The notes below the pieces were generated by a model. That model had not been told where the DNA came from. It was given only the letters and a program-made list of their open reading frames with translations, and did no database searches. Shown one piece after another: positions 1-8,582 of a stretch of 64,000 nt of DNA. The DNA lies in NCBI RefSeq assembly GCF_026342735.1, contig NZ_JAPEMM010000002.1, forward strand, positions 1,476,308-1,540,307, in the 5' to 3' direction. Each line of letters opens with the position of its first letter. Positions within the stretch are counted from its first letter, which is position 1. Source of the stretch: Streptomyces sp. NBC_00193. GTDB lineage: Bacteria > Actinomycetota > Actinomycetes > Streptomycetales > Streptomycetaceae. A program made the position numbers and the translations under genes.

Positions 1-120
1 CACAAGGAGTTCCGCGACCCGGGCCTGGCCCCGTCCCCGCTGCTGGAGCACCTCGTCGCCGCGGGCTGCCTGGGCCGGAAGACCGGCCGCGGATTCCGTG
101 AGTACGCCCCCCGCCGGTAA
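1..120 (+). CDS. 3-hydroxyacyl-CoA dehydrogenase, C-terminal end (partial)
   Basis: The window opens inside this gene; only the last 39 residues and the TAA stop are present. They match the C-terminal helix of 3-hydroxybutyryl-CoA dehydrogenases: a stretch ending in GRKTGRGF followed by an aromatic residue, as in the HbdA/FadB C-terminal domain. The family reduces acetoacetyl-CoA or oxidises 3-hydroxybutyryl-CoA. That fits its position just upstream of the ethylmalonyl-CoA genes, because it would supply the precursor of crotonyl-CoA. The start and the NAD-binding domain lie outside the window. Confidence 0.75.
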   Translation, partial: HKEFRDPGLAPSPLLEHLVAAGCLGRKTGRGFREYAPRR

Positions 121-298
121 CCCGCGGCAGGCGCAAGAGCCGGATGCGTGGGGAGGGCTGCTCGGGTCCGCCGGACCCTCACGGCGGACGAACCCTCCCG
201 AGGAGCACTGTGTGCCCAGTGCGAGTCCTCCCCCGCATCCCATCCCGTCCCACCCCCCTCGGGAGCGCTCTCCCGCACGAATGAAGTACTTTCGCTCT

Positions 299-1129
299 AT
301 GTCCCAGCCCGCCAAGACCTCACCCCGCGCCTCCGCGGTCTCCGACGCCCCGGAGACCCCGGCCGGCACCAAGGCGGCCGCACAGCGGCTCAAGATGCGC
401 CGCGAGCTCGCGGCGGCGGCCATGGAGCTCTTCGCGAACAAGGGGTACGAGGCCACGACGGTCGACGAGATCGCCTCGGTGGCCGGGGTCGCGCGCAGGA
501 CCTTCTTCCGGCACTTCCGGTCCAAGGAAGAGGCGATCTTCCCGGACCACGACGACACCCTGACCCGCGCCGAGGCGGTCCTCGACGTGGCCCCGGCGCA
601 CGAGCACCCGCTCGACACGGTGTGCCGCGGGATCAAGGAAGTCATGAAGATGTACGCCGCCTCGCCCGCGGTGTCGGTGGAGCGTTACCGGCTCACCCGC
701 GAGGTGCCGGCGCTGCGGGAGCGGGAGATCGCCTCGGTCGCCCGCTACGAGCGGCTGTTCACCCGCTACCTGCTGGCCCATTTCGACGAGACCGACCACC
801 ACGACGGCAACGACGACCCGCTGCTGGCGGAGGTCGCCGCCTCGGCGGTGGTCACGGCCCACAACCACGTGCTGCGGCGCTGGCTGCGGGCGGGCGGGCA
901 GGGCGACGTGGAGGCGCAGCTCGACCACGCCTTCTCGATCGTGCGCAAGACCTTCGGTTCCGGGATCGGCGCGGGGCGCACGCTGAGCACGGCGCCGGAG
1001 CCGGCACCCGCCGCCGAGCCGGCGGCCTCGGTGCGCACGCAGGGCGAGGTACTGGTCGCGGTGGCCCGTACGGACGCCCCGCTGGACGAGGTCATGCGGA
1101 CCATCGAAGAGGCACTCAGAAACAAGTAG
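299..1129 (+). CDS. TetR-family regulator of the ethylmalonyl-CoA block
   Basis: A 276-residue protein. The TetR helix-turn-helix lies at about residues 35-82, with the typical GYEATTVDEIA and RRTFFRHFRSKEE segments; the ligand-binding half follows, and the last 60 residues are alanine/proline-rich. ATG at 299 is chosen because it gives the usual short N-terminal tail before the DNA-binding domain; an in-frame ATG at 281 is possible. The gene lies between the dehydrogenase end and ccr, all on one strand, so control of the pathway genes is likely. That is inferred from position. A loose GAGCGCTC core (263-270) lies just upstream. Confidence 0.85.
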   Translation: MSQPAKTSPRASAVSDAPETPAGTKAAAQRLKMRRELAAAAMELFANKGYEATTVDEIASVAGVARRTFFRHFRSKEEAIFPDHDDTLTRAEAVLDVAPAHEHPLDTVCRGIKEVMKMYAASPAVSVERYRLTREVPALREREIASVARYERLFTRYLLAHFDETDHHDGNDDPLLAEVAASAVVTAHNHVLRRWLRAGGQGDVEAQLDHAFSIVRKTFGSGIGAGRTLSTAPEPAPAAEPAASVRTQGEVLVAVARTDAPLDEVMRTIEEALRNK

Positions 1130-1155
1130 GCGAACTCCGACGCGACACACGTCAC

Positions 1156-1188
1156 AGCGGCCGCTCCCGTTCCGGGGGCGGCCGCTTT
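1156..1188 (+). terminator. Rho-independent terminator after the TetR gene
   Basis: Arms AGCGGCCGCTCCC (1156-1168) and GGGGGCGGCCGCT (1174-1186) form a 13-bp stem with one G-T pair, followed by TTTCGTTT. It begins 27 bases after the TetR stop codon, so ccr probably has its own promoter. Confidence 0.7.
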
Positions 1189-1289
1189 CGTTTGTCCGAG
1201 TTGCCCCTACTCGCGGGTAACTCTGATCGATCATCGCTCATCGGTGCAGGTCAATCGGCAAATGAGAGAAAGTTTTGGCACGCGGTGCC

Positions 1290-1318
1290 TTGCTGAGTGA
1301 CACGGGGTGCCATACGTT
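1290..1318 (+). promoter_or_regulatory. Candidate ccr promoter with a long leader
   Basis: TTGCTG (1290-1295) and TACGTT (1313-1318) are 17 bases apart, a plausible housekeeping sigma promoter. It would leave about 240 bases of untranslated leader before ccr at 1567. The rest of the 1130-1566 gap shows no convincing gene. A GTG-initiated open frame from 1307 that ends inside the ccr start region has weak codon bias and was not accepted. Confidence 0.35.
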
Positions 1319-1566
1319 GAATCTCGTCCGGATGTCCCCGCGGTCCAGCCCACTCGGCACGGAACGCGCCCCGGATGCCTGCGTCACCAGGCCTCCCGCA
1401 CCGCCCCACCACAGGCAACGCGCAGCTCCACCCCAGCCGAATCGACGGCGCCCCAACACGTCGCTCCACGCTCATCGCCCCACCCCCATCGCTTCGCCGC
1501 ACAGCAGCTCAACGCACCCCGTTTCCCTCAGCGCACCCTCATCAGCGCACGGCCGGAGGCAACACC

Positions 1567-2904
1567 GTGAAGGACATCCTGGACGCGATCCAGTCGCAGG
1601 CCGCGACGGCCGCCGACTTCGCTGCCCTGCCGCTCCCCGACTCGTACCGCGCGATCACCGTGCACAAGGACGAGGCGGAGATGTTCGCCGGGCTCACCAC
1701 CCGCGAGAAGGACCCCCGCAAGTCCCTGCACCTCGACGAGGTGCCGCTCCCCGAGCTGGGCCCGGGCGAGGCCCTGGTCGCCGTCATGGCCTCCTCGGTC
1801 AACTACAACTCGGTGTGGACCTCGATCTTCGAGCCGGTCTCCACCTTCAGCTTCCTGGAGCGCTACGGGCGCCTCTCGGAGCTCACCAAGCGCCACGACC
1901 TGCCGTACCACATCATCGGCTCGGACCTCGCGGGCGTCGTCCTGCGCACCGGCCCCGGCGTGAACGCCTGGAAGCCGGGCGACGAGGTCGTCGCGCACTG
2001 CCTCTCGGTCGAACTGGAGTCCTCCGACGGCCACAACGACACGATGCTCGACCCCGAGCAGCGCATCTGGGGCTTCGAGACCAACTTCGGCGGCCTGGCG
2101 GAGATCGCCCTGGTCAAGTCGAACCAGCTGATGCCCAAGCCCGACCACCTCAGCTGGGAGGAGGCAGCCTCCCCCGGCCTGGTCAACTCCACCGCCTACC
2201 GCCAGCTGGTCTCCCGCAACGGCGCCGGCATGAAGCAGGGCGACAACGTCCTGATCTGGGGCGCCAGCGGCGGGCTCGGCTCGTACGCCACCCAGTTCGC
2301 GCTGGCCGGCGGCGCCAACCCGATCTGCGTGGTCTCCTCCCCGGAGAAGGCCGACATCTGCCGGGCGATGGGCGCGACGGCGGTCATCGACCGCAACGCC
2401 GAGGGCTACAAGTTCTGGAAGGACGAGCACACCCAGGACCCGAAGGAGTGGAAGCGCTTCGGCAAGCGCATCCGCGAGCTCACCGGCGGCGAGGACATCG
2501 ACATCGTCTTCGAGCACCCGGGCCGCGAGACCTTCGGCGCCTCGGTCTACGTCACCCGCAAGGGCGGCACCATCACCACCTGCGCCTCGACCTCGGGCTA
2601 CATGCACGAGTACGACAACCGCTACCTGTGGATGTCCCTGAAGAAGATCATCGGCTCGCACTTCGCGAACTACCGCGAGGCCTGGGAGGCCAACCGGCTG
2701 GTCGCCAAGGGCAAGATCCACCCCACTCTGTCCCGGGTCTACTCCCTGGAGGAGACCGGCCAGGCCGCCTACGACGTCCACCGCAACCTCCACCAGGGCA
2801 AGGTCGGCGTGCTCTGCCTGGCCCCCGAGGAAGGCCTCGGCGTCAAGGACCACGAGATGCGCGCCACTCACCTGGACGCGATCAACCGCTTCCGCAACAT
2901 CTGA
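1567..2904 (+). CDS. ccr: crotonyl-CoA carboxylase/reductase
   Basis: A 445-residue zinc-independent medium-chain dehydrogenase/reductase. It performs the NADPH-dependent reductive carboxylation of crotonyl-CoA to (2S)-ethylmalonyl-CoA, the committed step of the ethylmalonyl-CoA pathway and a source of polyketide extender units. The nucleotide-binding GASGGLG lies near residue 232. The four CO2-positioning residues described for the Kitasatospora enzyme (Asn81, Phe170, Glu171, His365) occur here at exactly those numbers if translation starts at the GTG at 1567. That supports both the function and the start. A GGAGG sits 6 bases upstream. The next gene follows after 31 bases. Confidence 0.97.
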   Translation: MKDILDAIQSQAATAADFAALPLPDSYRAITVHKDEAEMFAGLTTREKDPRKSLHLDEVPLPELGPGEALVAVMASSVNYNSVWTSIFEPVSTFSFLERYGRLSELTKRHDLPYHIIGSDLAGVVLRTGPGVNAWKPGDEVVAHCLSVELESSDGHNDTMLDPEQRIWGFETNFGGLAEIALVKSNQLMPKPDHLSWEEAASPGLVNSTAYRQLVSRNGAGMKQGDNVLIWGASGGLGSYATQFALAGGANPICVVSSPEKADICRAMGATAVIDRNAEGYKFWKDEHTQDPKEWKRFGKRIRELTGGEDIDIVFEHPGRETFGASVYVTRKGGTITTCASTSGYMHEYDNRYLWMSLKKIIGSHFANYREAWEANRLVAKGKIHPTLSRVYSLEETGQAAYDVHRNLHQGKVGVLCLAPEEGLGVKDHEMRATHLDAINRFRNI

Positions 2905-2935
2905 GACCCCTCAAAGGCCAAAGGGACAGCCTGAG

Positions 2936-5041
2936 ATGACAGAGCGCCAGAAGGACCGTCCGTGGCTCATGCGGACGTACGCCGGCCACTCCACGGCCGA
3001 GGCGTCCAACGAGCTGTACCGCCGCAACCTCGCCAAGGGCCAGACCGGCCTGTCGGTCGCGTTCGACCTGCCGACACAGACCGGCTACGACCCCGACCAC
3101 ATCCTCGCCCGCGGCGAGGTCGGCCGGGTCGGGGTCCCGGTCTCCCATCTGGGCGACATGCGGCGGCTGTTCCAGGACATCCCCCTGGAACAGATGAACA
3201 CCTCGATGACGATCAACGCCACCGCCATGTGGCTGCTGGCGCTCTACCAGGTGGCCGCCGAGGAGCAGGGCGCGGACATCTCCCAGCTCCAGGGCACCAC
3301 CCAGAACGACATCGTCAAGGAGTACCTCTCGCGCGGGACGCACGTCTTCCCGCCCGGGCCCTCGCTCCGCCTGACGACGGACATGATCGCGTACACGGTC
3401 AACCACATCCCGAAGTGGAACCCGATCAACATCTGCAGCTACCACCTGCAGGAGGCCGGGGCCACTCCGGTCCAGGAGATCTCGTACGCGATGTCCACGG
3501 CCATCGCGGTCCTGGACTCGGTGCGCGACTCGGGCCAGGTCCCGCCGGAGCGGTTCGGCGAGGTCGTCGCCCGGATCTCCTTCTTCGTGAACGCGGGCGT
3601 CCGCTTCATCGAGGAGATGTGCAAGATGCGCGCCTTCGGCCGCATCTGGGACAAGGTCACCCGCGAGCGCTACGGCATCGAGAACGACAAGCAGCGCCGC
3701 TTCCGCTACGGCGTCCAGGTCAACTCCCTGGGCCTGACCGAGGCGCAGCCGGAGAACAACGTCCAGCGCATCGTGCTGGAGATGCTCGCGGTCACCCTCT
3801 CCAAGGACGCCCGCGCCCGCGCCGTGCAGCTGCCGGCCTGGAACGAGGCGCTGGGTCTTCCCCGGCCCTGGGACCAGCAGTGGTCGCTGCGCATCCAGCA
3901 GGTCCTGGCCCACGAGAGCGACCTGCTGGAGTACGAGGACATCTTCGCCGGCTCGCACGTGATCGAGGCCAAGGTCGAGTCCCTGGTGGCCGAGTGCCTG
4001 GCCGAGATCGACCGGATCCAGGAGATGGGCGGCGCGATGGCGGCCGTCGAGTCCGGGTACCTCAAGGGCGAGCTGGTCTCCTCGCACGCCGCGCGGCGGG
4101 CCCGGATCGAGGACGGCCAGGACAAGATCGTCGGCGTCAACTGCTTCCAGCAGACCGAGGAGAACCCGCTCACCTCCGACCTGGACGGCGCCATCATGAC
4201 GGTGGACGGGGCCCTGGAGGCGCAGACCGTCGAGCGCATCGGCCGCTGGAAGGCCGAGCGCCAGGAGTCCTCGGACCGGCAGGGCGGCGGCGACCCGTTC
4301 GTCTTCCCCACGGTCATGCAGGCCCTGGACCGGCTCAAGGAGGCCGCCGCCGGGGACGAGAACCTGATGGAGGCCACCCTGGAGTGCGCCCGCGCCGGTG
4401 TCACCACCGGCGAGTGGTCGAGCGCGCTGCGCGAGGTGTTCGGCGAATTCCGGGCTCCGACCGGGGTCTCCTCGGCCCCGGTGGCCGTGACCGCCGAGGA
4501 GGGGACCCCCATGGCCCTCGTCCGCGCGAAGGTCTCCCGTACCGCCGAGGACCTCGGCTCCGGCCGGCTGCGCCTGCTGGTCGGCAAGCCCGGCCTGGAC
4601 GGGCACTCCAACGGCGCCGAGCAGATCGCCGTACGGGCCCGCGACGCCGGCTTCGAGGTGGTCTACCAGGGCATCCGGCTGACCCCCGAGGAGATCTCCT
4701 CGGCGGCCCTGGCCGAGGACGTGCACTGCGTGGGACTGTCCATCCTGTCCGGTTCGCACAGCGCGCTCGTCCCGGACGTGCTGGAACGCCTGCGCGCGGC
4801 GGGGGCGGGTGACATCCCCGTCGTGCTCGGCGGCATCATTCCGAATGCCGACGCCGTGGCGCTCAAGGAGGCCGGGGTGGCGGCGGTCTTCACCCCGAAG
4901 GACTTCGGCATCACGGAGATCATCGGCCGTATCGTCGACGAGATCCGCAAGGCCAACAAGCTCCACCCGATCGGCGACGCCGACGGCGATGACATCAACG
5001 ACATCGTCAACACAGCTGCAAGCACGGAGGTCCCCGCATGA
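2936..5041 (+). CDS. ecm: ethylmalonyl-CoA mutase, coenzyme B12-dependent
   Basis: A 701-residue mutase of the methylmalonyl-CoA mutase superfamily, long annotated MeaA in Streptomyces. The large N-terminal TIM-barrel domain binds acyl-CoA. The C-terminal B12 domain carries the DxHxxG motif with Asp555 and His557 (cobalt ligand) and a later LGG motif. It converts ethylmalonyl-CoA to methylsuccinyl-CoA. The neighbour ccr and the single-subunit build favour this over methylmalonyl-CoA mutase. Its stop overlaps the next start (ATGA at 5038-5041), so the two are translationally coupled. Confidence 0.93.
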   Translation: MTERQKDRPWLMRTYAGHSTAEASNELYRRNLAKGQTGLSVAFDLPTQTGYDPDHILARGEVGRVGVPVSHLGDMRRLFQDIPLEQMNTSMTINATAMWLLALYQVAAEEQGADISQLQGTTQNDIVKEYLSRGTHVFPPGPSLRLTTDMIAYTVNHIPKWNPINICSYHLQEAGATPVQEISYAMSTAIAVLDSVRDSGQVPPERFGEVVARISFFVNAGVRFIEEMCKMRAFGRIWDKVTRERYGIENDKQRRFRYGVQVNSLGLTEAQPENNVQRIVLEMLAVTLSKDARARAVQLPAWNEALGLPRPWDQQWSLRIQQVLAHESDLLEYEDIFAGSHVIEAKVESLVAECLAEIDRIQEMGGAMAAVESGYLKGELVSSHAARRARIEDGQDKIVGVNCFQQTEENPLTSDLDGAIMTVDGALEAQTVERIGRWKAERQESSDRQGGGDPFVFPTVMQALDRLKEAAAGDENLMEATLECARAGVTTGEWSSALREVFGEFRAPTGVSSAPVAVTAEEGTPMALVRAKVSRTAEDLGSGRLRLLVGKPGLDGHSNGAEQIAVRARDAGFEVVYQGIRLTPEEISSAALAEDVHCVGLSILSGSHSALVPDVLERLRAAGAGDIPVVLGGIIPNADAVALKEAGVAAVFTPKDFGITEIIGRIVDEIRKANKLHPIGDADGDDINDIVNTAASTEVPA

Positions 5042-6012
5042 CCACGCCCTCTTCCCCGGTCAACCGGCTGCGGCCGCGCCGCTCCTGCCTCGCGGTGCCG
5101 GGTTCCAACCCCCGGTTCCTGGAGAAGGCCCAGGGCCTGCCGGCCGACCAGGTCTTCCTGGACCTGGAGGACGCCTGCGCCCCGCTCGCCAAGGAAGGCG
5201 CCCGCCACACCATCGTGGACGCGCTGAACAACGGCGACTGGACCGGCAAGACCCGCGTGGTGCGCGTCAACGACTGGACCACGCACTGGACGTACCGCGA
5301 TGTGATCACGGTCGTCGAGGGCGCCGGTCAGAACCTCGACTGCATCATGCTGCCGAAGGTCCAGGACGCCCAGCAGGTCGTGGCCCTCGACCTCCTGCTG
5401 ACGCAGATCGAGAAGACGATGGGCTTCGAGGTCGGCAAGATCGGCATCGAGGCGCAGATCGAGAACGCCAAGGGCCTGGTGAACGTCGACGAGATCGCCG
5501 GCGCCTCGCCGCGGCTGGAGACCATCATCTTCGGGCCGGCCGACTTCATGGCCTCCATCAACATGAAGTCCCTGGTCGTGGGCATGCAGCCGCCCGGCTA
5601 CGGCGCGGACGCCTACCACTACATCCTGATGCGGATCCTGATGGCGGCCCGCATGCACGACCTCCAGGCGATCGACGGTCCCTTCCTCCAGATCAAGAAC
5701 GTCGACGGCTACCGCGAGGTCGCCGGGCGCGCGGCGGCCCTGGGCTTCGACGGCAAGTGGGTGCTGCACCCCGGCCAGGTCGACGCGGCCAACGAGGTCT
5801 TCTCCCCCTCCCAGGAGGACTACGACCACGCCGAGCTGATCCTCGACGCGTACGACTGGTGCACCTCCGAGGCGGGCGGCAAGAAGGGCTCCGCGATGCT
5901 CGGCGACGAGATGATCGACGAGGCCAGCCGCAAGATGGCCCTGGTCATCTCGGGCAAGGGCCGCGCCGCCGGCATGCAGCGCACCACCAAGTTCGAGATC
6001 CCGGAGGCCTGA
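5038..6012 (+). CDS. malyl-CoA/beta-methylmalyl-CoA lyase (HpcH/HpaI, CitE-like)
   Basis: A 324-residue protein of the citrate lyase beta-subunit/HpcH aldolase family. It begins with an RSCLAVPGSNPRF segment and contains the DLEDA metal-binding motif near residue 44. Within this block the expected role is cleavage of beta-methylmalyl-CoA to glyoxylate and propionyl-CoA, with malyl-CoA as a second substrate. It overlaps the mutase stop by four bases and lies 5 bases before the hydratase gene. Family and pathway are well supported; the exact substrate preference is inferred from context. Confidence 0.88.
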   Translation: MTTPSSPVNRLRPRRSCLAVPGSNPRFLEKAQGLPADQVFLDLEDACAPLAKEGARHTIVDALNNGDWTGKTRVVRVNDWTTHWTYRDVITVVEGAGQNLDCIMLPKVQDAQQVVALDLLLTQIEKTMGFEVGKIGIEAQIENAKGLVNVDEIAGASPRLETIIFGPADFMASINMKSLVVGMQPPGYGADAYHYILMRILMAARMHDLQAIDGPFLQIKNVDGYREVAGRAAALGFDGKWVLHPGQVDAANEVFSPSQEDYDHAELILDAYDWCTSEAGGKKGSAMLGDEMIDEASRKMALVISGKGRAAGMQRTTKFEIPEA

Positions 6013-6017
6013 TCCCG

Positions 6018-6530
6018 ATGCAGTTCGGACGCACCTACGAAGAGTTCGAGATCGGCGCGGTCTACAAGCACTGGCCCGGAAAGACGGTCACCGAGTACGA
6101 CGACCACCTCTTCTGCCTGCTGACCATGAACCACCACCCGCTCCACATGGACAGCAACTACGCCGAGAACACGACCGACTTCGGCAAGAACGTCGTCGTG
6201 GGCAACTACATCTACTCGCTGCTGCTGGGCATGTCCGTGCCGGACGTCTCCGGCAAGGCGATCGCCAACCTGGAGATCGAGTCGCTGCGCCACGTGGCGC
6301 CGACCTTCCACGGCGACACGATCTACGGCGAGACCACGGTCCTCGACAAGACCCCGTCCAAGTCGAAGAACGACCGCGGCATCGTCTACGTCGAGACCAA
6401 GGGCTACAAGCAGGACGGCACCCTCGTCTGCGTCTTCCGGCGCAAGGTGATGGTCCCGACCGAGACGTACATCAAGGAGCGCGGCGGCGAGCAGCCCGGC
6501 CGCCCCACGCTGAAGGAACAGGGGAAGTAG
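6018..6530 (+). CDS. MaoC-family mesaconyl-CoA hydratase
   Basis: A 170-residue single hot-dog-fold hydratase. The MaoC-type catalytic region lies at about residues 22-48, with an Asp-His pair in TEYDDHLF and the following TMNHHPLHMD. In the ethylmalonyl-CoA pathway it would hydrate mesaconyl-C1-CoA to beta-methylmalyl-CoA. The alphaproteobacterial enzyme is about twice this length, so this is the short actinobacterial form, probably active as an oligomer. It sits 5 bases after the lyase and 4 before the dehydrogenase in one operon. Confidence 0.85.
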   Translation: MQFGRTYEEFEIGAVYKHWPGKTVTEYDDHLFCLLTMNHHPLHMDSNYAENTTDFGKNVVVGNYIYSLLLGMSVPDVSGKAIANLEIESLRHVAPTFHGDTIYGETTVLDKTPSKSKNDRGIVYVETKGYKQDGTLVCVFRRKVMVPTETYIKERGGEQPGRPTLKEQGK

Positions 6531-6534
6531 AACC

Positions 6535-7740
6535 ATGAGCCGACTTGCCCAGACCGCCGGCCTGACGGACGACCAGAGGGACATCCTCAAGACCGTCCGG
6601 GAGTTCGTCGACAAGGAGATCATCCCGGTCGCGACCGAGCTGGAGCACCGGGACGAGTACCCGCAGCAGATCGTCGACGGCCTCAAGGAACTCGGCCTCT
6701 TCGGCCTGATGATCCCGGAGGAGTACGGCGGCCTGGGTGAGTCGCTGCTCACCTACGCTCTGTGCGTCGAGGAGATCGCGCGCGGCTGGATGTCCGTCTC
6801 GGGCATCATCAACACGCACTTCATCGTGGCGTACATGCTCAAGCAGCACGGCACCCAGGAGCAGAAGGAGTACTTCCTTCCGCGGATGGCGCTGGGCGAG
6901 GTGCGCGGCGCGTTCTCGATGTCCGAGCCGGGGCTCGGCTCCGATGTGTCGGCCATCACCTCCAAGGCGGTGCAGGACGGCGACGAGTACGTCCTGAACG
7001 GCCAGAAGATGTGGCTGACGAACGGCGGCACGTCCACGCTCGTGGCCGTCCTCGTCCGCAGTGACGAAGGACACCCGGAGGGCACCGCGCCCCACAAGTC
7101 GATGACGACCTTCTTGATCGAGAAGGAGGCCGGCTTCGGCGAGGTGCGTCCCGGTCTGACCATCCCGGGCAAGATCGACAAGATGGGCTACAAGGGGGTC
7201 GACACCACCGAGCTCATCATGGACGGACTGCGCATTCCGGCCAATCGGGTCCTGGGCGGGGAGACCGGCCGAGGGTTTTACCAAATGATGGACGGGGTCG
7301 AGGTCGGCCGCGTCAACGTGGCGGCCCGTGGTTGCGGCGTCGCACAGCGTGCGTTCGAACTGGGTGTCTCGTATGCCCAGCAACGTCACACTTTCGGCAA
7401 GGCCATCGCCGAGCACCAGGCGATCCAGTTCAAGCTGGCCGAGATGGCTACCAAGGTCGAAGCCGCCCATGCGATGATGGTCAATGCAGCACGCAAAAAG
7501 GACTCCGGGGAACGAAACGACCTCGAAGCAGGGATGGCGAAGTACCTCGCCTCCGAGTACTGCAAGGAGGTGGTGGAGGACGCGTTCCGTATCCACGGCG
7601 GCTACGGCTTCTCGAAGGAGTACGAGATCGAGCGTCTCTACCGAGAGGCACCCATGCTGCTCATCGGTGAAGGTACCGCCGAGATCCAGAAAATGATCAT
7701 CGGGCGACGCCTGCTCGAGGAGTACCGACTCCAGGGCTGA
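6535..7740 (+). CDS. (2S)-methylsuccinyl-CoA dehydrogenase (acyl-CoA dehydrogenase family)
   Basis: A 401-residue FAD enzyme with both acyl-CoA dehydrogenase signatures: a FSMSEPGLGSDVS stretch near residue 126 and QRHTFGKAIAEHQAIQ near residue 283. The C-terminal end carries IGEGTAEIQ. As the last gene of the operon it is expected to oxidise methylsuccinyl-CoA to mesaconyl-CoA. The substrate is assigned from context. The last third of the gene is visibly less GC-rich in third positions than the first two thirds, although the reading frame is intact. Confidence 0.88.
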   Translation: MSRLAQTAGLTDDQRDILKTVREFVDKEIIPVATELEHRDEYPQQIVDGLKELGLFGLMIPEEYGGLGESLLTYALCVEEIARGWMSVSGIINTHFIVAYMLKQHGTQEQKEYFLPRMALGEVRGAFSMSEPGLGSDVSAITSKAVQDGDEYVLNGQKMWLTNGGTSTLVAVLVRSDEGHPEGTAPHKSMTTFLIEKEAGFGEVRPGLTIPGKIDKMGYKGVDTTELIMDGLRIPANRVLGGETGRGFYQMMDGVEVGRVNVAARGCGVAQRAFELGVSYAQQRHTFGKAIAEHQAIQFKLAEMATKVEAAHAMMVNAARKKDSGERNDLEAGMAKYLASEYCKEVVEDAFRIHGGYGFSKEYEIERLYREAPMLLIGEGTAEIQKMIIGRRLLEEYRLQG

Positions 7741-7746
7741 AAGTCC

Positions 7747-7783
7747 CTTTTGCGGTAAATCATCCAGTGGTTTTCCGCAAAAG
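7747..7783 (+). terminator. Hairpin after the ethylmalonyl-CoA operon
   Basis: A perfect 9-bp inverted repeat, CTTTTGCGG (7747-7755) and CCGCAAAAG (7775-7783), with a 19-base loop, starts 6 bases after the dehydrogenase stop. A direct repeat of AGTCACT (7784-7790 and 7794-7800) follows. The rest of the 185-base gap before psd probably holds the psd promoter; no clear -35/-10 pair was picked out. Confidence 0.55.
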
Positions 7784-7925
7784 AGTCACTAGCAGTCACT
7801 GGCTCACGGCCATCGACTCGGCTTCTGGCTTGCCCAGTTGTTGCGCGCAACCGATAGCATTCCAGTAAAGCCGCCGTCCCGTCCCCCCGTTTGCGGCGCG
7901 GCATCACCCGCTACGAAGGTCATCC

Positions 7926-8582
7926 ATGCCCCACAGCCAAACCTCTGCACCTCGCGTCGGCCTCCTCGGTGGACGCCTCGCGCGCGGAGCATCGCCGTGG
8001 CTTCTGCCGACCGTCGCCACCGCCGCCCTCAGCCTCACCCGGGCCCGCAAGTCCGGGCGCTGGGCGGCAGTGGCCGTGCCCACCACCGCGCTCGCGGCGG
8101 GCATGCTGTGGTTCTTCCGCGACCCCGAGCGCGAGATCACGCAGGGCCGGGTCATTTCGCCCGCCGACGGTGTGGTGCAGAGCATCATGCCGTGGAAGGA
8201 CGGGCGCACCCGCGTCGCGATCTTCATGAGCCCCCTGAACGTCCACGTCAACCGCGCGCCCCTCGCGGGCACGGTGACGTCCGTGGAGCACATCCCCGGT
8301 GGATTCGTTCCGGCGTTCAACAAGGAGAGCGAAAACAACGAGCGCGTCGTCTGGCACTTCGACACCGAGCTCGGCGACATCGAGATGGTGCAGATCGCCG
8401 GCGCCGTCGCCCGTCGCATCGTCCCGTACCTGCCGGCCGGCACCAAGGTGGAGCAGGGCGAACGCATCGGTCTGATCCGCTTCGGCTCCCGCGTCGACAT
8501 CTACCTCCCCGAGGGCGTCGAGGTCGCGGTCGAGGTCGGACAGGCCACCACCGCGGGGGTGACCCGAATTGACCGTGACTGA
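7926..8582 (+). CDS. psd: phosphatidylserine decarboxylase proenzyme
   Basis: A 218-residue short-form (archaeal-type) decarboxylase that makes phosphatidylethanolamine from phosphatidylserine. A hydrophobic segment near residues 43-61 is followed by WFFRDPERE. The LGS-like self-cleavage site is Phe186-Gly187-Ser188, so Ser188 would become the pyruvoyl cofactor on a roughly 31-residue alpha chain. A conserved histidine pair occurs in the NVHVNRAP segment. The last 14 bases overlap the next gene, which makes its substrate, so the two are coupled. Confidence 0.95.
   Translation: MPHSQTSAPRVGLLGGRLARGASPWLLPTVATAALSLTRARKSGRWAAVAVPTTALAAGMLWFFRDPEREITQGRVISPADGVVQSIMPWKDGRTRVAIFMSPLNVHVNRAPLAGTVTSVEHIPGGFVPAFNKESENNERVVWHFDTELGDIEMVQIAGAVARRIVPYLPAGTKVEQGERIGLIRFGSRVDIYLPEGVEVAVEVGQATTAGVTRIDRD

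Noticed and set aside
261..274. Sugar-operator-like GGGAGCGCTCTCCC upstream of the first TetR gene
   Set aside because: It has the GAGCGCTC core but is not a perfect palindrome, and the gene context is not sugar uptake.
1307..1570. GTG-initiated 87-codon open frame ending within the ccr start
   Set aside because: It has weak codon bias, is proline- and histidine-rich in a way typical of non-coding GC-rich DNA, and has no ribosome binding site. The overlap with the ccr start is probably accidental.
6018..7740. Lower GC in the last third of the acyl-CoA dehydrogenase gene as evidence of recombination
   Set aside because: The change is gradual by eye, the protein is intact and typical, and composition alone is too weak without a comparison.
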